Shown: positions 36,104-45,769, numbered from the stretch's first letter. The stretch is DNA of 48,898 bases from Devosia sp. (GCA_028290665.1 JAQGJK010000028.1:1-48898), one strand, 5' to 3'. Translations and numbers: made by a program. The notes: generated by a model from the letters alone, not told the origin.

Positions 36104-36955
36104 ATGAGACCCAACCAGCAGAAGAACCGCTCGCGCAGCCGGAATGGTGGACGCAAGAGCATCAATCCCCTGTCGCGCAATTTCGAAAGCAACGGCCCCG
36201 ACGTGAAGGTGCGCGGCAACGCCACCCATATCGCCGACCGTTACGTGCAGCTGGCGCGCGATGCCCAGTCGGCCGGCGATTCGGTGATGGCGGAGAATTA
36301 TCTCCAGCACGCCGAACACTATAACCGCATCATCTCGACGGCCCAGGCGCAGCAGGGTCTGCGGCCCGACCAGTATACCGGTCAGGACGAGCTTGATGAC
36401 GACGATGATTTCCCCCCGATCAACGATCGCTTCTCGATCCCCGACCGGACGCCGCCCCAGCAGCAGCACCAGCAATCCAATGGCGATGCGGGGCAGGGTG
36501 AGCAGAGGTCTTCCGAAAATCGTCAGTCCGACAACCGTCAATCCGAACAGCGCCAGCCGGAGCATCGTCAGTCGGACCAGCGTCCGAACGAACAGCGCCA
36601 GTCCGAACCACGGCATTCCGAGCCTCGGCAGGATCAACGCCCCGAGCAGCGGCAAGAATCGCGCCCCGAGCGGACTGAACAGCGTCCAGTCGAACCGCGC
36701 CAGGCCGAACAGCCCAGGGTCGAGCCGAAAGCTACCGAGCCCGTCGAAGCCGTCGCCACTAATGAAGACGGCGCTCCCGCCGCGCCGGCAGGTGAAACCG
36801 GCGAACGTCGCTTCCGCGAACGCCGCCCGCGTCGTCGCAGCCGCAGTGCGGCCGATGCCGCTTCCGGTACCGGCGAAGGCGCCGATCCCGCCGGTTCAGC
36901 CCAGCCAGACGTCGGCGGCCTCCCCGCCTTCATCACCGCCGGCAGCAGCGACTAG
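36104..36955 (+). CDS. DUF4167 domain-containing protein
   Basis: A 283-residue, highly basic and disordered protein. The DUF4167 domain is the N-terminal ~85 residues (KNRSRSRNGGRKSINPLSR, NATHIADRYVQLARDAQSAGD, AENYLQHAEHYNRI). The middle has eight in-frame pentapeptide repeats, then an Arg-rich RERRPRRRSRS block suggestive of RNA or nucleic-acid binding. Function unknown. Its place between prmC and clpB is, to my knowledge, conserved in the order. Confidence 0.92.
   Translation: MRPNQQKNRSRSRNGGRKSINPLSRNFESNGPDVKVRGNATHIADRYVQLARDAQSAGDSVMAENYLQHAEHYNRIISTAQAQQGLRPDQYTGQDELDDDDDFPPINDRFSIPDRTPPQQQHQQSNGDAGQGEQRSSENRQSDNRQSEQRQPEHRQSDQRPNEQRQSEPRHSEPRQDQRPEQRQESRPERTEQRPVEPRQAEQPRVEPKATEPVEAVATNEDGAPAAPAGETGERRFRERRPRRRSRSAADAASGTGEGADPAGSAQPDVGGLPAFITAGSSD
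36512..36631 (+). repeat. 15-bp tandem repeats inside the DUF4167 gene
   Basis: Eight consecutive 15-bp units encode pentapeptides of the form [S/P/N]-[E/D]-x-R-[Q/P/H] (SENRQ, SDNRQ, SEQRQ, PEHRQ, SDQRP, NEQRQ, SEPRH, SEPRQ). All are in frame; copy number could vary by slippage without a frameshift. Confidence 0.85.
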
Positions 36956-37028
36956 TCGTACCGATCTCTCTGCCTGGCAGTTCCCTGCACGCAGCACCTT
37001 GCTGCACGCAGACTTTGCCCCAAACACA

Positions 37029-37060
37029 GTCATCCCCGCGAAAGCGGGGATCTCTGTTTA
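37029..37060. repeat. Single copy of the GCGAAAGC interspersed repeat
   Basis: GTCATCCCCGCGAAAGCGGG followed by GATCTCTGTTTA matches the arms of the inverted pair at 23612-23689. It forms a short perfect hairpin around GAAA and could terminate DUF4167 transcription. Confidence 0.75.
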
Positions 37061-37133
37061 ACGGCGGGCAAGCCAAACGAAGCTTCGCACGTCCGCCCTC
37101 CCGCCTCTGCAAGACTCACAATCCCGATCGCCG

Positions 37134-37592
37134 CTAGTCACGCACCACGCCGCGCCCCGCCGGCCGGTCGATAATTTCGCGCTTGCCGTTACGGTGGCGA
37201 ATGGCCATGACGCGATGCTCGGGATACAGCTTGTGGCCGACCCGGATCAGGCTCTGAAACGCTGACGTCGTCGTTGCGGCCGCGGTCACGATCCACACCA
37301 CATCCCCACCGCTGGTCAGTTCGTGCTGCGGCTCCGCCCCGGTTGCCGCATAAGCCTGCGCTTCTTTAGCGCCGTACAGCGCCCAGCCGAGATACGCCGT
37401 CACCTTCGCTTCGCGTTCCCCCTCGTCGAACGCGAACAAATAATGCCCACGCTGGATCTGGGCATGCAGCGTGCGAATCAGGTCACCGGCGGGGAAGCTG
37501 TCAAAGGGTGCCCGTCGTGAGATAAATTGCGATGCAATCCCGAGCGCCAGCAGCGGATTGGGGAGCCGTTTGATTGTAACCGGCATTTTCAT
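37134..37592 (-). CDS. Possible HlyC-like RTX-activating acyltransferase
   Basis: A 152-residue protein I cannot assign firmly. The order of features resembles HlyC-type lysine acyltransferases: LLALGIASQFISRR, then QIQRGHYLFAFDEGE, AYLGWALYG, LTSGGDVVWIV and VGHKLYPEHRVMAIRHRNGKREI. The essential His near residue 23 of HlyC has no obvious counterpart (Phe or Pro in my alignment), so it may be inactive or belong to a related family. It is divergent from the RTX protein gene, which supports a link. ATG 37592 is chosen; ATG 37586 and TTG 37604 are alternatives. Confidence 0.45.
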   Translation of the reverse strand: MKMPVTIKRLPNPLLALGIASQFISRRAPFDSFPAGDLIRTLHAQIQRGHYLFAFDEGEREAKVTAYLGWALYGAKEAQAYAATGAEPQHELTSGGDVVWIVTAAATTTSAFQSLIRVGHKLYPEHRVMAIRHRNGKREIIDRPAGRGVVRD

Positions 37593-37851
37593 CAGTCCCG
37601 TCAATTGGTTCTCGAAAGTGGTGCGTACGCCACACCGTTCGACTTACTTTAAATCGTTGCGAATTCGGAGTTGGCACCGCGTCTCAGAATGGGATTATAG
37701 TGTTGCGCACAGTTTGGTGCGGTCATCAGCCGTTATTATCTGCTGGATGCCAACAGGTTCCACACCATAATTGCTGGGCGCATATCGGCGCCGTTCCGGC
37801 CGGCTCATCGCGAGGCGGCTATAAAAACCGCAAGGTTCAAGGGGAAACGCC

Positions 37852-40800
37852 ATGGCGCCAACAGTCTATAACCTCAATCAAATAGTCGGTGCACTCACCA
37901 CTAACTGGGGCGGCGACCAACAGGGTCAGACCATCACCTGGAAAACCGGCCCGACCATTACCTATTCGATCGGCATCCAGCCAAACTCACCGCGGGCCAC
38001 AAACGTTGAAAACGCCGGCTTCCGCGCCATGGACAGCACCGAGGCGTCCTACGCGCGCCAGGCGTTCGACTACTGGGACGATCTGATCGCCCGCGATCTG
38101 ACGGAATCGTCCAGCGCTGACGCCAATATCGGCATCGCCATGTCGAGCACCACGAAAAATGGCGGTACCTACGCCTCGCAAAATCTCGTTGCCCAGCCGC
38201 CAGGCTCAAGCACCTTCGACCGTGATTTTGCCAAGGTCAACATCTGGCTGAATACCGGCTGGACCGATTTCCAGCCTGGAGCCGGATGGGAATTTGGTCA
38301 GCGTGGCCTCGAGACCATGATCCACGAAATCGGTCACTCACTCGGATTGTCGCACCCGGGAACCTATGACGCTTCGGACGCTGTCCCCCCGACCTACGCT
38401 GATGATGCTCTCTATACGCTCGACACGCTGCAATACACGGTGATGAGCTATTGGGCGCCGGGTTCCGATGGCATCGCCATCGATCGCACCGGTGGCGGCA
38501 ATACCGGCGACGCGAACGGTGACGGCATCAATGCTGCAACGCCGATGCTGCACGACATCATGGCAATCCAGGCGCTCTACGGCGCTGATCTGACCACCCG
38601 CACCGGCAATGATACCTACGGCTTCAACATTTCTATGAGCACCGGTGGCTATCGCCGCTCGTTCGATTTTGCCAATCCCTACAACCCGGACCCCGTAGTC
38701 GCCATCTACGACGCTGGCGGCATCGATCGGCTCGACGTGTCCGGCTACACCCAGAACCAGATCGTCGACCTGCGGCCCGGCACCTTTTCGAGCATCGGCG
38801 CGCTGACCTTCAATGTGGCGATTGCCTACAACACCATTATCGAAGATGCAGCCGGCGGCTCCGGCAACGATCACCTCTATGGCAACCATGTCGCCAACGC
38901 GCTGTGGGGCAATGCCGGGTACGATATCCTCGAAGGCTTCGACGGCAATGACTGGCTCGATGCAGGCTGGGACGCTTCGGGCAGTCAGTCCTATGGCGGC
39001 AACCAGGACGACTACATCTTTGCGACTGGCGGCGCCGACTACGTCGATGGTGGCAACGGCACCGACACTCTCGACTTCTCTCGCGCCAGCGGCGGAGTGT
39101 CGTTCGATCCGACTTACGGCAAAAAACTCGGAGCGTGGGTCGAAGGCGATACCATTATCGGCATCGAGAATATCATCGGTTCCGCCTATGCCGATGAGTT
39201 CGGGCTGGGCGACACCGGCAATTCCATCCGCGGCGGCGGCGGCAACGACAGATTGGCCGGCTATGGCGGTAACGATGCGCTGTACGGCGAAGCCGACGAC
39301 GACACGCTGTTTGGCGGTACCGGAGCCGATTATCTCGATGGCGGTGCCGGATTTAACATAGCGAGTTTTTCGGACCCCGTTACCATCAACCTGCAGAGCT
39401 TTAGCCACACCGGTGAAGCAGCAGGGGACACGTTCGTCAACATCCAGCAGTTCAACACCGGCGCCGGCGCAGACACCGTCACCGGGTACCTCAACTCCGC
39501 CAATCGTATCGCTACCGGCGACGGCGACGACACTCTTTACGGCGGCAACAGCGGTGACTGGCTCCAGGGCGGCAAGGGTGCCGACTATATCAACGGCGGC
39601 GACGGTTCCGACACTGTCTCGTACCTCGACTCGACCACCGCCATCACCGTGCAGATGGAATTCACCGACGGGAACGGTTCGTCTGGCAAGGTCCTGGCAG
39701 GCGAGTGGGGTTACGACACGCTGATCAGCATCGAAAATGTCGAAGGCACCAACTATAACGACCGGATGGAGGGCGACGAAGGCTCCAACACCTTCTGGGG
39801 CATGGGTGGCGACGACCGGATGCAGGGCGACAGCGATGCCGGCCCGCAGGGCTCGGTCGACGTCATGTACGGCGGTGCCGGCAATGATTCGGTGCTTATC
39901 GGCGCCAACGACTACGCCTTCGGTGGTGCTAACTCCGACACGGCGACGTTCGTTGGTGACGCGATCTACATCAACTACATCACCAACCAGTTCTTCATCA
40001 GCGGGGCCACGTTCCAACTCTACGAGTTCGAGACCTATATCGGCTCCGCTCTGGCTGACACCATGGTGGGTGGCAATTGGGCCGAATCGTTCATCGTCGG
40101 CGCCGGTGCCGACGCCATCTATGGTCAGGGCGGCAATGATTTCCTCTACACCAGCGATGGCGCCGACATCATGGATGGTGGCGCCGATTTCGATACCATA
40201 GTCTTTGACCGGGCAATGGTCGCGGACTGGCAGAACGGCATCCTCGATGCGGCAATCGCCAGCGATTCGTTCTACAACTGGGAGGCAATGCAGGGCTCGG
40301 CCGGCAACGACATCATCCGCACCAATAGCTGGGGTTATGCGATCACGCTGAAAGGCGGCGCCGGCAATGACATCCTCGCCACCGGTCCCGACCAGTCCGT
40401 CGACACGCTGAAAGGCGAAGATGGCAATGACAAGATCGACGGCGGTGGCGGCAATGACGACATGGATGGCGGCAAGGGCAACGACATCATTTATGTCCGA
40501 TCGGCCGGCGATATCGTGCGCGAAAAGGCCGGTGAAGGCAGCGATACGGTAATTTCCAGCGTTTCCTTTGCGCTTGCAGCCGGCGTCGCAGTCGAACGGT
40601 TGACACTCAGCAGCAGTGCCGGTGCCAGCAGTCTTACCGGTAACGAACTTGATCAGGTCCTGACCGGCAATGCGTCGAGCAATGGTCTCACCGGTGGGCT
40701 TGGCAACGACACCGTCAATTACGCCGACGCAGCGGCGGGAGTAACGGTCGATCTGCGCTACAACAGTGCGCAAAACACCATCGGTGCCGGTATCGACACC

Positions 40801-41898
40801 ATCCGCAGCGTTGAAAACATCATCGGGTCTGATTACGCAGACCGCCTGTTCGGTGACGAAGACGCCAATATTCTTCGCGGCGGCGGCGGCAACGATCGGC
40901 TTGAAGGCTTTAGCGGCCGAGACATTTTCTTTGGCGGCAAGGGCGCCGATGTATTGCTTGGCGGCCTTGGCAACGACACCTACAATATCGACGACGCCAA
41001 AAACATCGCTGTCGAAACCAGTGCCGCGGGCAGTGGAATCGACCGGGTAAATTCATCAGTCAATTATACTCTTCAAGCCAATGTCGAAGAGTTGGTGATG
41101 GCCGGAACCGGCGATCTCGACGCGACCGGTAATGACAGTGAAAACATGATTTTCGGCAATGCCGGGGACAATAAAATCGATGGCCTCGACGGGGCCGACC
41201 GACTTTATGGCGGCGACGGGGTCGACACGCTGCTTGGCGGGTTGGACCGTGATCGCCTGGATGGCGGTTCTGGCAACGATAAACTCAATGGCCAGGCCGG
41301 AAACGACCTGATGATCGGCGGGCTCGGTGACGACTCCTACTACGTCGATAGTGTCGGCGACGTGGTCTACGAACTGGCCGGTGCCGGCAGTGGGATCGAT
41401 ATCGTCAGAGCGGTAGCCGATCATGTGTTGAGCGCCAACGTCGAGAACCTCATTCTTACTGGTGTCAGTGCAATTGACGGCGCCGGAAATGAAATGGCCA
41501 ACAAGATCTACGGTAACGCTGCAAATAATGTGATCTATGGAAAACTCGGTAACGACTTTCTTTATGGAGGCGCTGGCGCCGATTCTTTTGTCTTCAATAC
41601 GACAATTAGTGCGGCCAACGTCGACACCATCGATGATTTCGATAGATCGAATGACATCATCAACCTGCAAAACACCGGCGCAGGTTTGTTCAACGCCCTT
41701 GCTGCAGGCGTGCTGAAGGCCGCAGCCTTCAATGTGGGTACCGCAGCCACGCAGGATGACGACCACATCATTTACGACAAGAACAGCGGCGTCCTGCTCT
41801 ACGACGCCGATGGCCTGGGCGGTGCTGCCGGAATTCGCTTCGCCATCCTCGACAATAAGCCCCCGGTTCTTTCGGCAGCCGATTTCTTCGTCATCTGA
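37852..41898 (+). CDS. Serralysin-like (M10B) metalloprotease with extended RTX repeats
   Basis: A 1348-residue secreted protein. The catalytic zinc site HEIGHSLGLSH is at 158-168 and the Met-turn MSYW at 198-201, both complete. From about residue 335 to the C-terminus there are many blocks of GGxGxDxLx calcium-binding nonapeptides, far more than in classic serralysins of about 470 residues. There is no N-terminal signal; the C-terminus (LSAADFFVI) looks like a type I secretion signal. No ABC exporter or TolC gene is nearby. AAGGGGAA precedes the ATG, and an intrinsic terminator follows. It lies between DUF4167 and clpB as an apparent insertion. Confidence 0.93.
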   Translation: MAPTVYNLNQIVGALTTNWGGDQQGQTITWKTGPTITYSIGIQPNSPRATNVENAGFRAMDSTEASYARQAFDYWDDLIARDLTESSSADANIGIAMSSTTKNGGTYASQNLVAQPPGSSTFDRDFAKVNIWLNTGWTDFQPGAGWEFGQRGLETMIHEIGHSLGLSHPGTYDASDAVPPTYADDALYTLDTLQYTVMSYWAPGSDGIAIDRTGGGNTGDANGDGINAATPMLHDIMAIQALYGADLTTRTGNDTYGFNISMSTGGYRRSFDFANPYNPDPVVAIYDAGGIDRLDVSGYTQNQIVDLRPGTFSSIGALTFNVAIAYNTIIEDAAGGSGNDHLYGNHVANALWGNAGYDILEGFDGNDWLDAGWDASGSQSYGGNQDDYIFATGGADYVDGGNGTDTLDFSRASGGVSFDPTYGKKLGAWVEGDTIIGIENIIGSAYADEFGLGDTGNSIRGGGGNDRLAGYGGNDALYGEADDDTLFGGTGADYLDGGAGFNIASFSDPVTINLQSFSHTGEAAGDTFVNIQQFNTGAGADTVTGYLNSANRIATGDGDDTLYGGNSGDWLQGGKGADYINGGDGSDTVSYLDSTTAITVQMEFTDGNGSSGKVLAGEWGYDTLISIENVEGTNYNDRMEGDEGSNTFWGMGGDDRMQGDSDAGPQGSVDVMYGGAGNDSVLIGANDYAFGGANSDTATFVGDAIYINYITNQFFISGATFQLYEFETYIGSALADTMVGGNWAESFIVGAGADAIYGQGGNDFLYTSDGADIMDGGADFDTIVFDRAMVADWQNGILDAAIASDSFYNWEAMQGSAGNDIIRTNSWGYAITLKGGAGNDILATGPDQSVDTLKGEDGNDKIDGGGGNDDMDGGKGNDIIYVRSAGDIVREKAGEGSDTVISSVSFALAAGVAVERLTLSSSAGASSLTGNELDQVLTGNASSNGLTGGLGNDTVNYADAAAGVTVDLRYNSAQNTIGAGIDTIRSVENIIGSDYADRLFGDEDANILRGGGGNDRLEGFSGRDIFFGGKGADVLLGGLGNDTYNIDDAKNIAVETSAAGSGIDRVNSSVNYTLQANVEELVMAGTGDLDATGNDSENMIFGNAGDNKIDGLDGADRLYGGDGVDTLLGGLDRDRLDGGSGNDKLNGQAGNDLMIGGLGDDSYYVDSVGDVVYELAGAGSGIDIVRAVADHVLSANVENLILTGVSAIDGAGNEMANKIYGNAANNVIYGKLGNDFLYGGAGADSFVFNTTISAANVDTIDDFDRSNDIINLQNTGAGLFNALAAGVLKAAAFNVGTAATQDDDHIIYDKNSGVLLYDADGLGGAAGIRFAILDNKPPVLSAADFFVI

Positions 41899-41930
41899 CC
41901 CCTTCCGGTCGCCTCGGCGATGGCAATTTC

Positions 41931-41972
41931 AAACGAAACGAGCCGGTCCGATGGGCCGGCTCTTTTCGTTTC
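41931..41972 (+). terminator. Intrinsic terminator of the RTX gene
   Basis: Stem GAGCCGG (41940-41946) with CCGGCTC (41956-41962), extended by CGAAAC/GTTTCG outside, followed by TTTTCGTTTCG. Strong and well placed 32 bp after the stop. Confidence 0.8.
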
Positions 41973-42100
41973 GCGGGACGTGCCTATATCTCGTGTGCGA
42001 CCAGCCAGCGCCGCCAAGCGGGCGGTTGGTCGGACCATGATCCCAATGCGCTTGCCGTGCCTTTGAGGGCGGTCGGCGCGAGGCGAGAGGACTTTGCGTA

Positions 42101-44716
42101 ATGAACATCGAAAAATACACCGAACGGGCCCGCGGCTTCATCCAGAGCGCGCAGACCTTTGCGCTCGGCAAGGGCCATCAGCAATTCACCCCGGCGCACC
42201 TCCTCAAAGTGCTGCTTGATGACGAGGAGGGTATGGCTAACGGCCTGATCCAGGCGGCCGGCGGCGATCCCAAGGCGGCACGTGCCGGCGTCGAAGCGGC
42301 CATCGCCCGGCTGCCGACCGTCTCGGGCGACAGCGGCCAGCTCTATTTGTCGCGGGAAACCGCGCGGGTGTTCGACACCGCAGAAAGCGCGGCTCAGAAA
42401 GCCGGCGATTCGTTCGTCGCCGTCGAGCGTCTGCTGCTGGCGCTGGTGATCGAAAAGGACACTGATGCGGGCAAGATCCTCGCCTCTGCCGGTCTCACCC
42501 CCAATGCCCTCAACACCGCCATCGAAGCCATCCGCAAGGGCCGCACGGCTGATTCGGCCTCGGCCGAGCAGAGCTATGATGCGCTGAAGAAATATTCGCG
42601 CGACCTCACCCAGGCGGTGCGCGACGGCAAGCTCGACCCGGTGATCGGCCGCGATGAGGAAATCCGCCGCACCATCCAGGTGCTGAGCCGCCGCACCAAG
42701 AACAACCCGGTGCTGATCGGCGAACCCGGCGTCGGCAAGACCGCCATCGCCGAGGGCCTCGCCCTCCGCATCGTCAATGGCGACGTGCCCGAATCACTGA
42801 AAAACAAGTCGCTGATGTCGCTCGACATGGGCTCGCTGATTGCGGGCGCCAAATACCGCGGCGAATTCGAGGAGCGGTTGAAGGCCGTGCTCAACGAGGT
42901 CACCGCCTCGGATGGGCAGATCATCCTGTTCATCGACGAAATGCACACCCTCGTCGGCGCCGGTAAATCCGAAGGCGCCATGGATGCCTCCAATTTGCTG
43001 AAGCCGGCGCTCGCCCGCGGCGAATTGCACGCCATCGGCGCGACGACGCTCGATGAATATCGGAAGCACGTCGAAAAGGACGCGGCGCTCGCCCGGCGCT
43101 TCCAGCCGGTGTTCGTCGATGAACCGACGGTCGAGGACACCATCTCGATCCTGCGCGGGCTCAAGGAAAAATACGAGCTGCACCACGGCATCCGCATCTC
43201 TGATTCGGCGCTGGTCAGCGCGGCGACGCTGTCGAATCGCTACATCACCGATCGCTTCCTCCCCGACAAGGCCATTGACCTGATGGACGAAGCGGCCGCA
43301 CGGCTGCGCATGGCGGTTGATAGCAAGCCCGAAGCGCTCGACGAACTCGATCGGCGCATCATGCAGCTCAAAATCGAGCGCGAGGCGCTGAAAAAAGAAA
43401 CCGATGACGCCAGCAAGACCCGGCTCGGCCGGCTCGAGGCCGAACTCGGCGATCTCGAGGAGCAGGCGCAGGGCCTGTCGACCAAATGGCATGCCGAAAA
43501 GGATCGCATCCAGGGCGCCCAGCGGCTCAAGGAAGAGCTCGATGCGGCCCGCAGCCAGTTGGAGATCGCCCAGCGCACCGGCGACCTCGCCAAGGCCGGT
43601 GAACTCGCCTATGGCGTCATCCCGGACCTCGAACGGCGCATCCGCACCTCCGAAGACCCCAATGGCGATGGCAAGATCGATCCGTTGATGGCCGAGGAAG
43701 TGGTCACCCCGAGCCACATCGCGCAGGTGGTGTCCCGCTGGACCGGCATTCCGGTCGACCGGATGCTCGAGGGCGAGCGCGACAAGTTGCTCAAGATGGA
43801 AGCCACCATCGGCGCCCGCGTCATCGGCCAGGCCGAAGCCGTCGCCGCCGTAGCGAGGGCCGTGCGCCGCTCGCGTGCCGGGCTGCAGGACCCCAACCGG
43901 CCGATCGGCTCGTTCATGTTCCTCGGGCCGACCGGCGTCGGCAAGACCGAACTGACCAAGGCGCTGGCGCAGTTTCTGTTCGATGACGAGACCGCCATGG
44001 TTCGCCTCGACATGAGCGAATTCATGGAAAAGCACTCGGTCGCCCGTCTCATCGGCGCCCCGCCGGGCTATGTCGGCTACGACGAGGGCGGTGTCATCAC
44101 CGAAGCCGTGCGGCGTCGCCCCTATCAGGTCATCTTGTTCGACGAAATCGAGAAGGCGCATCCCGATGTGTTCAACATCCTGCTGCAGGTGCTCGATGAC
44201 GGGCGGCTGACCGACGGGCAGGGTCGTACCGTCGATTTCCGCAACACGCTGATCATCATGACCTCGAACCTCGGCGCCGACTATCTGGCGGGGTTGAGCG
44301 AAGGCCAGTCGGTCGAAGCAGTGCGCGGCAAGGTGCTCGATGCAGTCAAGGCGGCATTCCGGCCCGAATTCCTCAACCGCATCGATGAGATCCTGCTGTT
44401 CCATCGGCTCGACCGGTCGCACATGGGCGCCATCGTCGATATCCAGTTCAAGCGGCTGCTGAGCCTCCTGAAGGATCGCGATATCACGCTGGAAATGACC
44501 CCCAAGGCGCGCGACTGGCTCGCCGAAGCCGGCTACGACCCCGCCTACGGAGCCCGTCCCCTCAAGCGCGCCATGCAGCGCGAACTGCAGGACAACCTCG
44601 CCGACGAGATTCTGTCGGGCCGCATCGCCGACGGCAGCAAAGTCATCGTCGACGCCGGCGACGCCGGCCTGCTGCTGTTTCCCCAGACTGAGATCGTCCC
44701 CGAAGCCGCCGCCTGA
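42101..44716 (+). CDS. clpB: ATP-dependent disaggregase ClpB
   Basis: An 871-residue Hsp100 that pulls proteins from aggregates with DnaK. The N domain ([22 protein letters not shown]...) is followed by AAA domain 1 with Walker A GEPGVGKT at 207-214, a full coiled-coil middle domain (about 405-530, charged Glu/Lys/Arg-rich), and AAA domain 2 with Walker A GPTGVGKT at 609-616. Length and domains are complete. A CCTATAT box at 41983 recalls heat-shock -10 elements but its -35 is poor, so regulation by RpoH is only a guess. Confidence 0.98.
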   Translation: MNIEKYTERARGFIQSAQTFALGKGHQQFTPAHLLKVLLDDEEGMANGLIQAAGGDPKAARAGVEAAIARLPTVSGDSGQLYLSRETARVFDTAESAAQKAGDSFVAVERLLLALVIEKDTDAGKILASAGLTPNALNTAIEAIRKGRTADSASAEQSYDALKKYSRDLTQAVRDGKLDPVIGRDEEIRRTIQVLSRRTKNNPVLIGEPGVGKTAIAEGLALRIVNGDVPESLKNKSLMSLDMGSLIAGAKYRGEFEERLKAVLNEVTASDGQIILFIDEMHTLVGAGKSEGAMDASNLLKPALARGELHAIGATTLDEYRKHVEKDAALARRFQPVFVDEPTVEDTISILRGLKEKYELHHGIRISDSALVSAATLSNRYITDRFLPDKAIDLMDEAAARLRMAVDSKPEALDELDRRIMQLKIEREALKKETDDASKTRLGRLEAELGDLEEQAQGLSTKWHAEKDRIQGAQRLKEELDAARSQLEIAQRTGDLAKAGELAYGVIPDLERRIRTSEDPNGDGKIDPLMAEEVVTPSHIAQVVSRWTGIPVDRMLEGERDKLLKMEATIGARVIGQAEAVAAVARAVRRSRAGLQDPNRPIGSFMFLGPTGVGKTELTKALAQFLFDDETAMVRLDMSEFMEKHSVARLIGAPPGYVGYDEGGVITEAVRRRPYQVILFDEIEKAHPDVFNILLQVLDDGRLTDGQGRTVDFRNTLIIMTSNLGADYLAGLSEGQSVEAVRGKVLDAVKAAFRPEFLNRIDEILLFHRLDRSHMGAIVDIQFKRLLSLLKDRDITLEMTPKARDWLAEAGYDPAYGARPLKRAMQRELQDNLADEILSGRIADGSKVIVDAGDAGLLLFPQTEIVPEAAA

Positions 44717-44742
44717 GGCGGTTTCCCGGTCGAAGACCACTC

Positions 44743-44836
44743 CTATCAGACAATGAGATAACGGGTCCCCGCGCCACATACCCTCCCCTCCCCCCTGAGG
44801 GGAGGGCTAGGGAGGGGGTAGCTCCACATGCAGGAG
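44743..44836. repeat. MITE-like element, truncated copy C
   Basis: Only the spacer (ATCAGACAAT...GCGCCACATACCC) and the right arm (CCCTCCCCTCCCC...GAGGGGAGGG, ending GCTCCACATGCAGGAG) are present. The missing left arm would fall in the clpB coding end. Confidence 0.7.
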
Positions 44837-44980
44837 AGTTAGTTAAAGACCCGGTTTTGCCAGCGAGTGCTGTACTTGCAGTGCGGTCAGAAGCGCCACA
44901 GCACCGTTTCCGAAATGCTTGGATAAGGCTGATCTAAGAGAAGGGCGCTCGTAGCCAAGCCCAGCTCAAACGCCAGCGTC

Positions 44981-45163
44981 ATGCACCCGTGGCTACCCCC
45001 ACCCTCCATCCCTCCCCTCAAGGGGGAGGGAGGCGATGGGGCTACCTCCACAGCTCCAAATCCACCGCTAACGCAGACAATTAAGCAAGAGAACCGCATG
45101 CCACAAACCCTCCCCTCCCCCTTGAGGGGAGGGCTAGGGAGGGGGTAGCTCCAAGTGCAGGAG
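44981..45163. repeat. MITE-like element, copy D
   Basis: Full element of about 183 bp with both inverted arms. Its spacer (CAGACAATTAAG...ACCGCATGCCACAAACCC) is clearly related to copies A and B. It ends GCTCCAAGTGCAGGAG. Confidence 0.75.
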
Positions 45164-45329
45164 TGTTGGCTGGAAACTCGGTGTCGCCAGTGCACGCTAG
45201 GCGTCGCTGAGGCCGGAACCGCATCACACGGCTCACAAATACCCAGCACTAGCGGCTTCACCAAGCGCCTTGCCAGCCTCCGCCTCCCAGTTTAGAACAA
45301 ATACGGAACGAACCGGGGGCGATGCCGCA

Positions 45330-45665
45330 ATGTCATACAAGATCGATTACATCGAGTTTCCATCACGCGAGTTCGCTGGGACCCGGCGCTTCTTCGCCGA
45401 GGCGTTCGGATGGACCTACACGGAATACGGGCCGGAATATGTGGCGATCGATAGCGCCGGCATCGATGCCGGGATCGACGGCAGCTCCGGACGGGTTCCG
45501 GCCACCATGGCAATCGTCCGCACCGACGATCTCGAAGCGGCATTCCTCGCCGTCACCGCGGCCGGTGGTGAGATCCTGCGCAACCCATATGATTTCCCCG
45601 GTGGCAGGCGGTTTCATTTTCGCGAGCCGGGCGGCAACGAGTTGGCGGTATGGGTTGCAGTCTAG
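45330..45665 (+). CDS. VOC superfamily protein
   Basis: A 111-residue glyoxalase-fold protein: IDYIEFPSREFAGTRRFFAEAFGWTYTEYG, TDDLEAAFLAVTAAGGEIL and the closing FHFREPGGNELAVWV. It is short for a VOC protein and probably dimerises. Substrate unknown. I chose the ATG at 45330 because the family pattern begins there; the Shine-Dalgarno sequence is weak. It is flanked by repeats on both sides. Confidence 0.88.
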   Translation: MSYKIDYIEFPSREFAGTRRFFAEAFGWTYTEYGPEYVAIDSAGIDAGIDGSSGRVPATMAIVRTDDLEAAFLAVTAAGGEILRNPYDFPGGRRFHFREPGGNELAVWVAV

Positions 45666-45714
45666 CGTTTTCGAGCGAAGTGGATGCCGGTTCGCGTAAA
45701 GAAACGCGGCTAAG
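45665..45714. repeat. RIME-like repeat, second copy
   Basis: GCGTTTTCGAGCGAAGTGG...CGGTTCGCG...GAAACGCGGCTAA matches the copy at 10565-10618. It directly follows the VOC stop and abuts the 22-bp hairpin. Confidence 0.7.
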
Positions 45715-45720
45715 CAAATC

Positions 45721-45769
45721 GCTGGAGCAGTTTCCGTTCTGATTCTGTCAGAACGGAAACTGCTCCAGC
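45721..45769. terminator. Perfect 22-bp hairpin between convergent genes
   Basis: Arms 45721-45742 and 45748-45769 are exact reverse complements with a 5-nt loop. The hairpin touches the stop of the M23 gene on the minus strand and lies after the VOC gene on the plus strand, so it could stop transcription from both sides. It looks like part of an interspersed repeat; no T-tract is present. Confidence 0.6.

Larger units (their letters stand above)
44717..45329. other. Gene-free repeat region after clpB
   Basis: About 610 bp without a credible gene. It holds one truncated and one full copy of the same MITE-like element found at 7.3-7.8 kb (listed separately), plus unique spacer. Confidence 0.6.

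Noticed and set aside
38338-40773. 811-codon open frame antisense to the RTX gene
   Set aside because: The frame mirrors the repetitive Gly/Asp/Asn codons of the RTX repeats and has no start signal or domain.
39000-41560. CRISPR-like spaced repeats
   Set aside because: Regular GGCGG(C/T)xxxGGCAA(C/T)GA motifs here are codons of RTX nonapeptides in one open frame, not direct repeats with unique spacers.
41963-41989. Heat-shock (RpoH) promoter of clpB
   Set aside because: CCTATAT is a plausible -10, but the position 17 bp upstream reads CTCTTT and falls in the RTX terminator. It is mentioned only as a guess in the clpB entry.
42794-44779. 661-codon open frame antisense to clpB
   Set aside because: It is a shadow of the strongly biased clpB codons; no domain was recognised.
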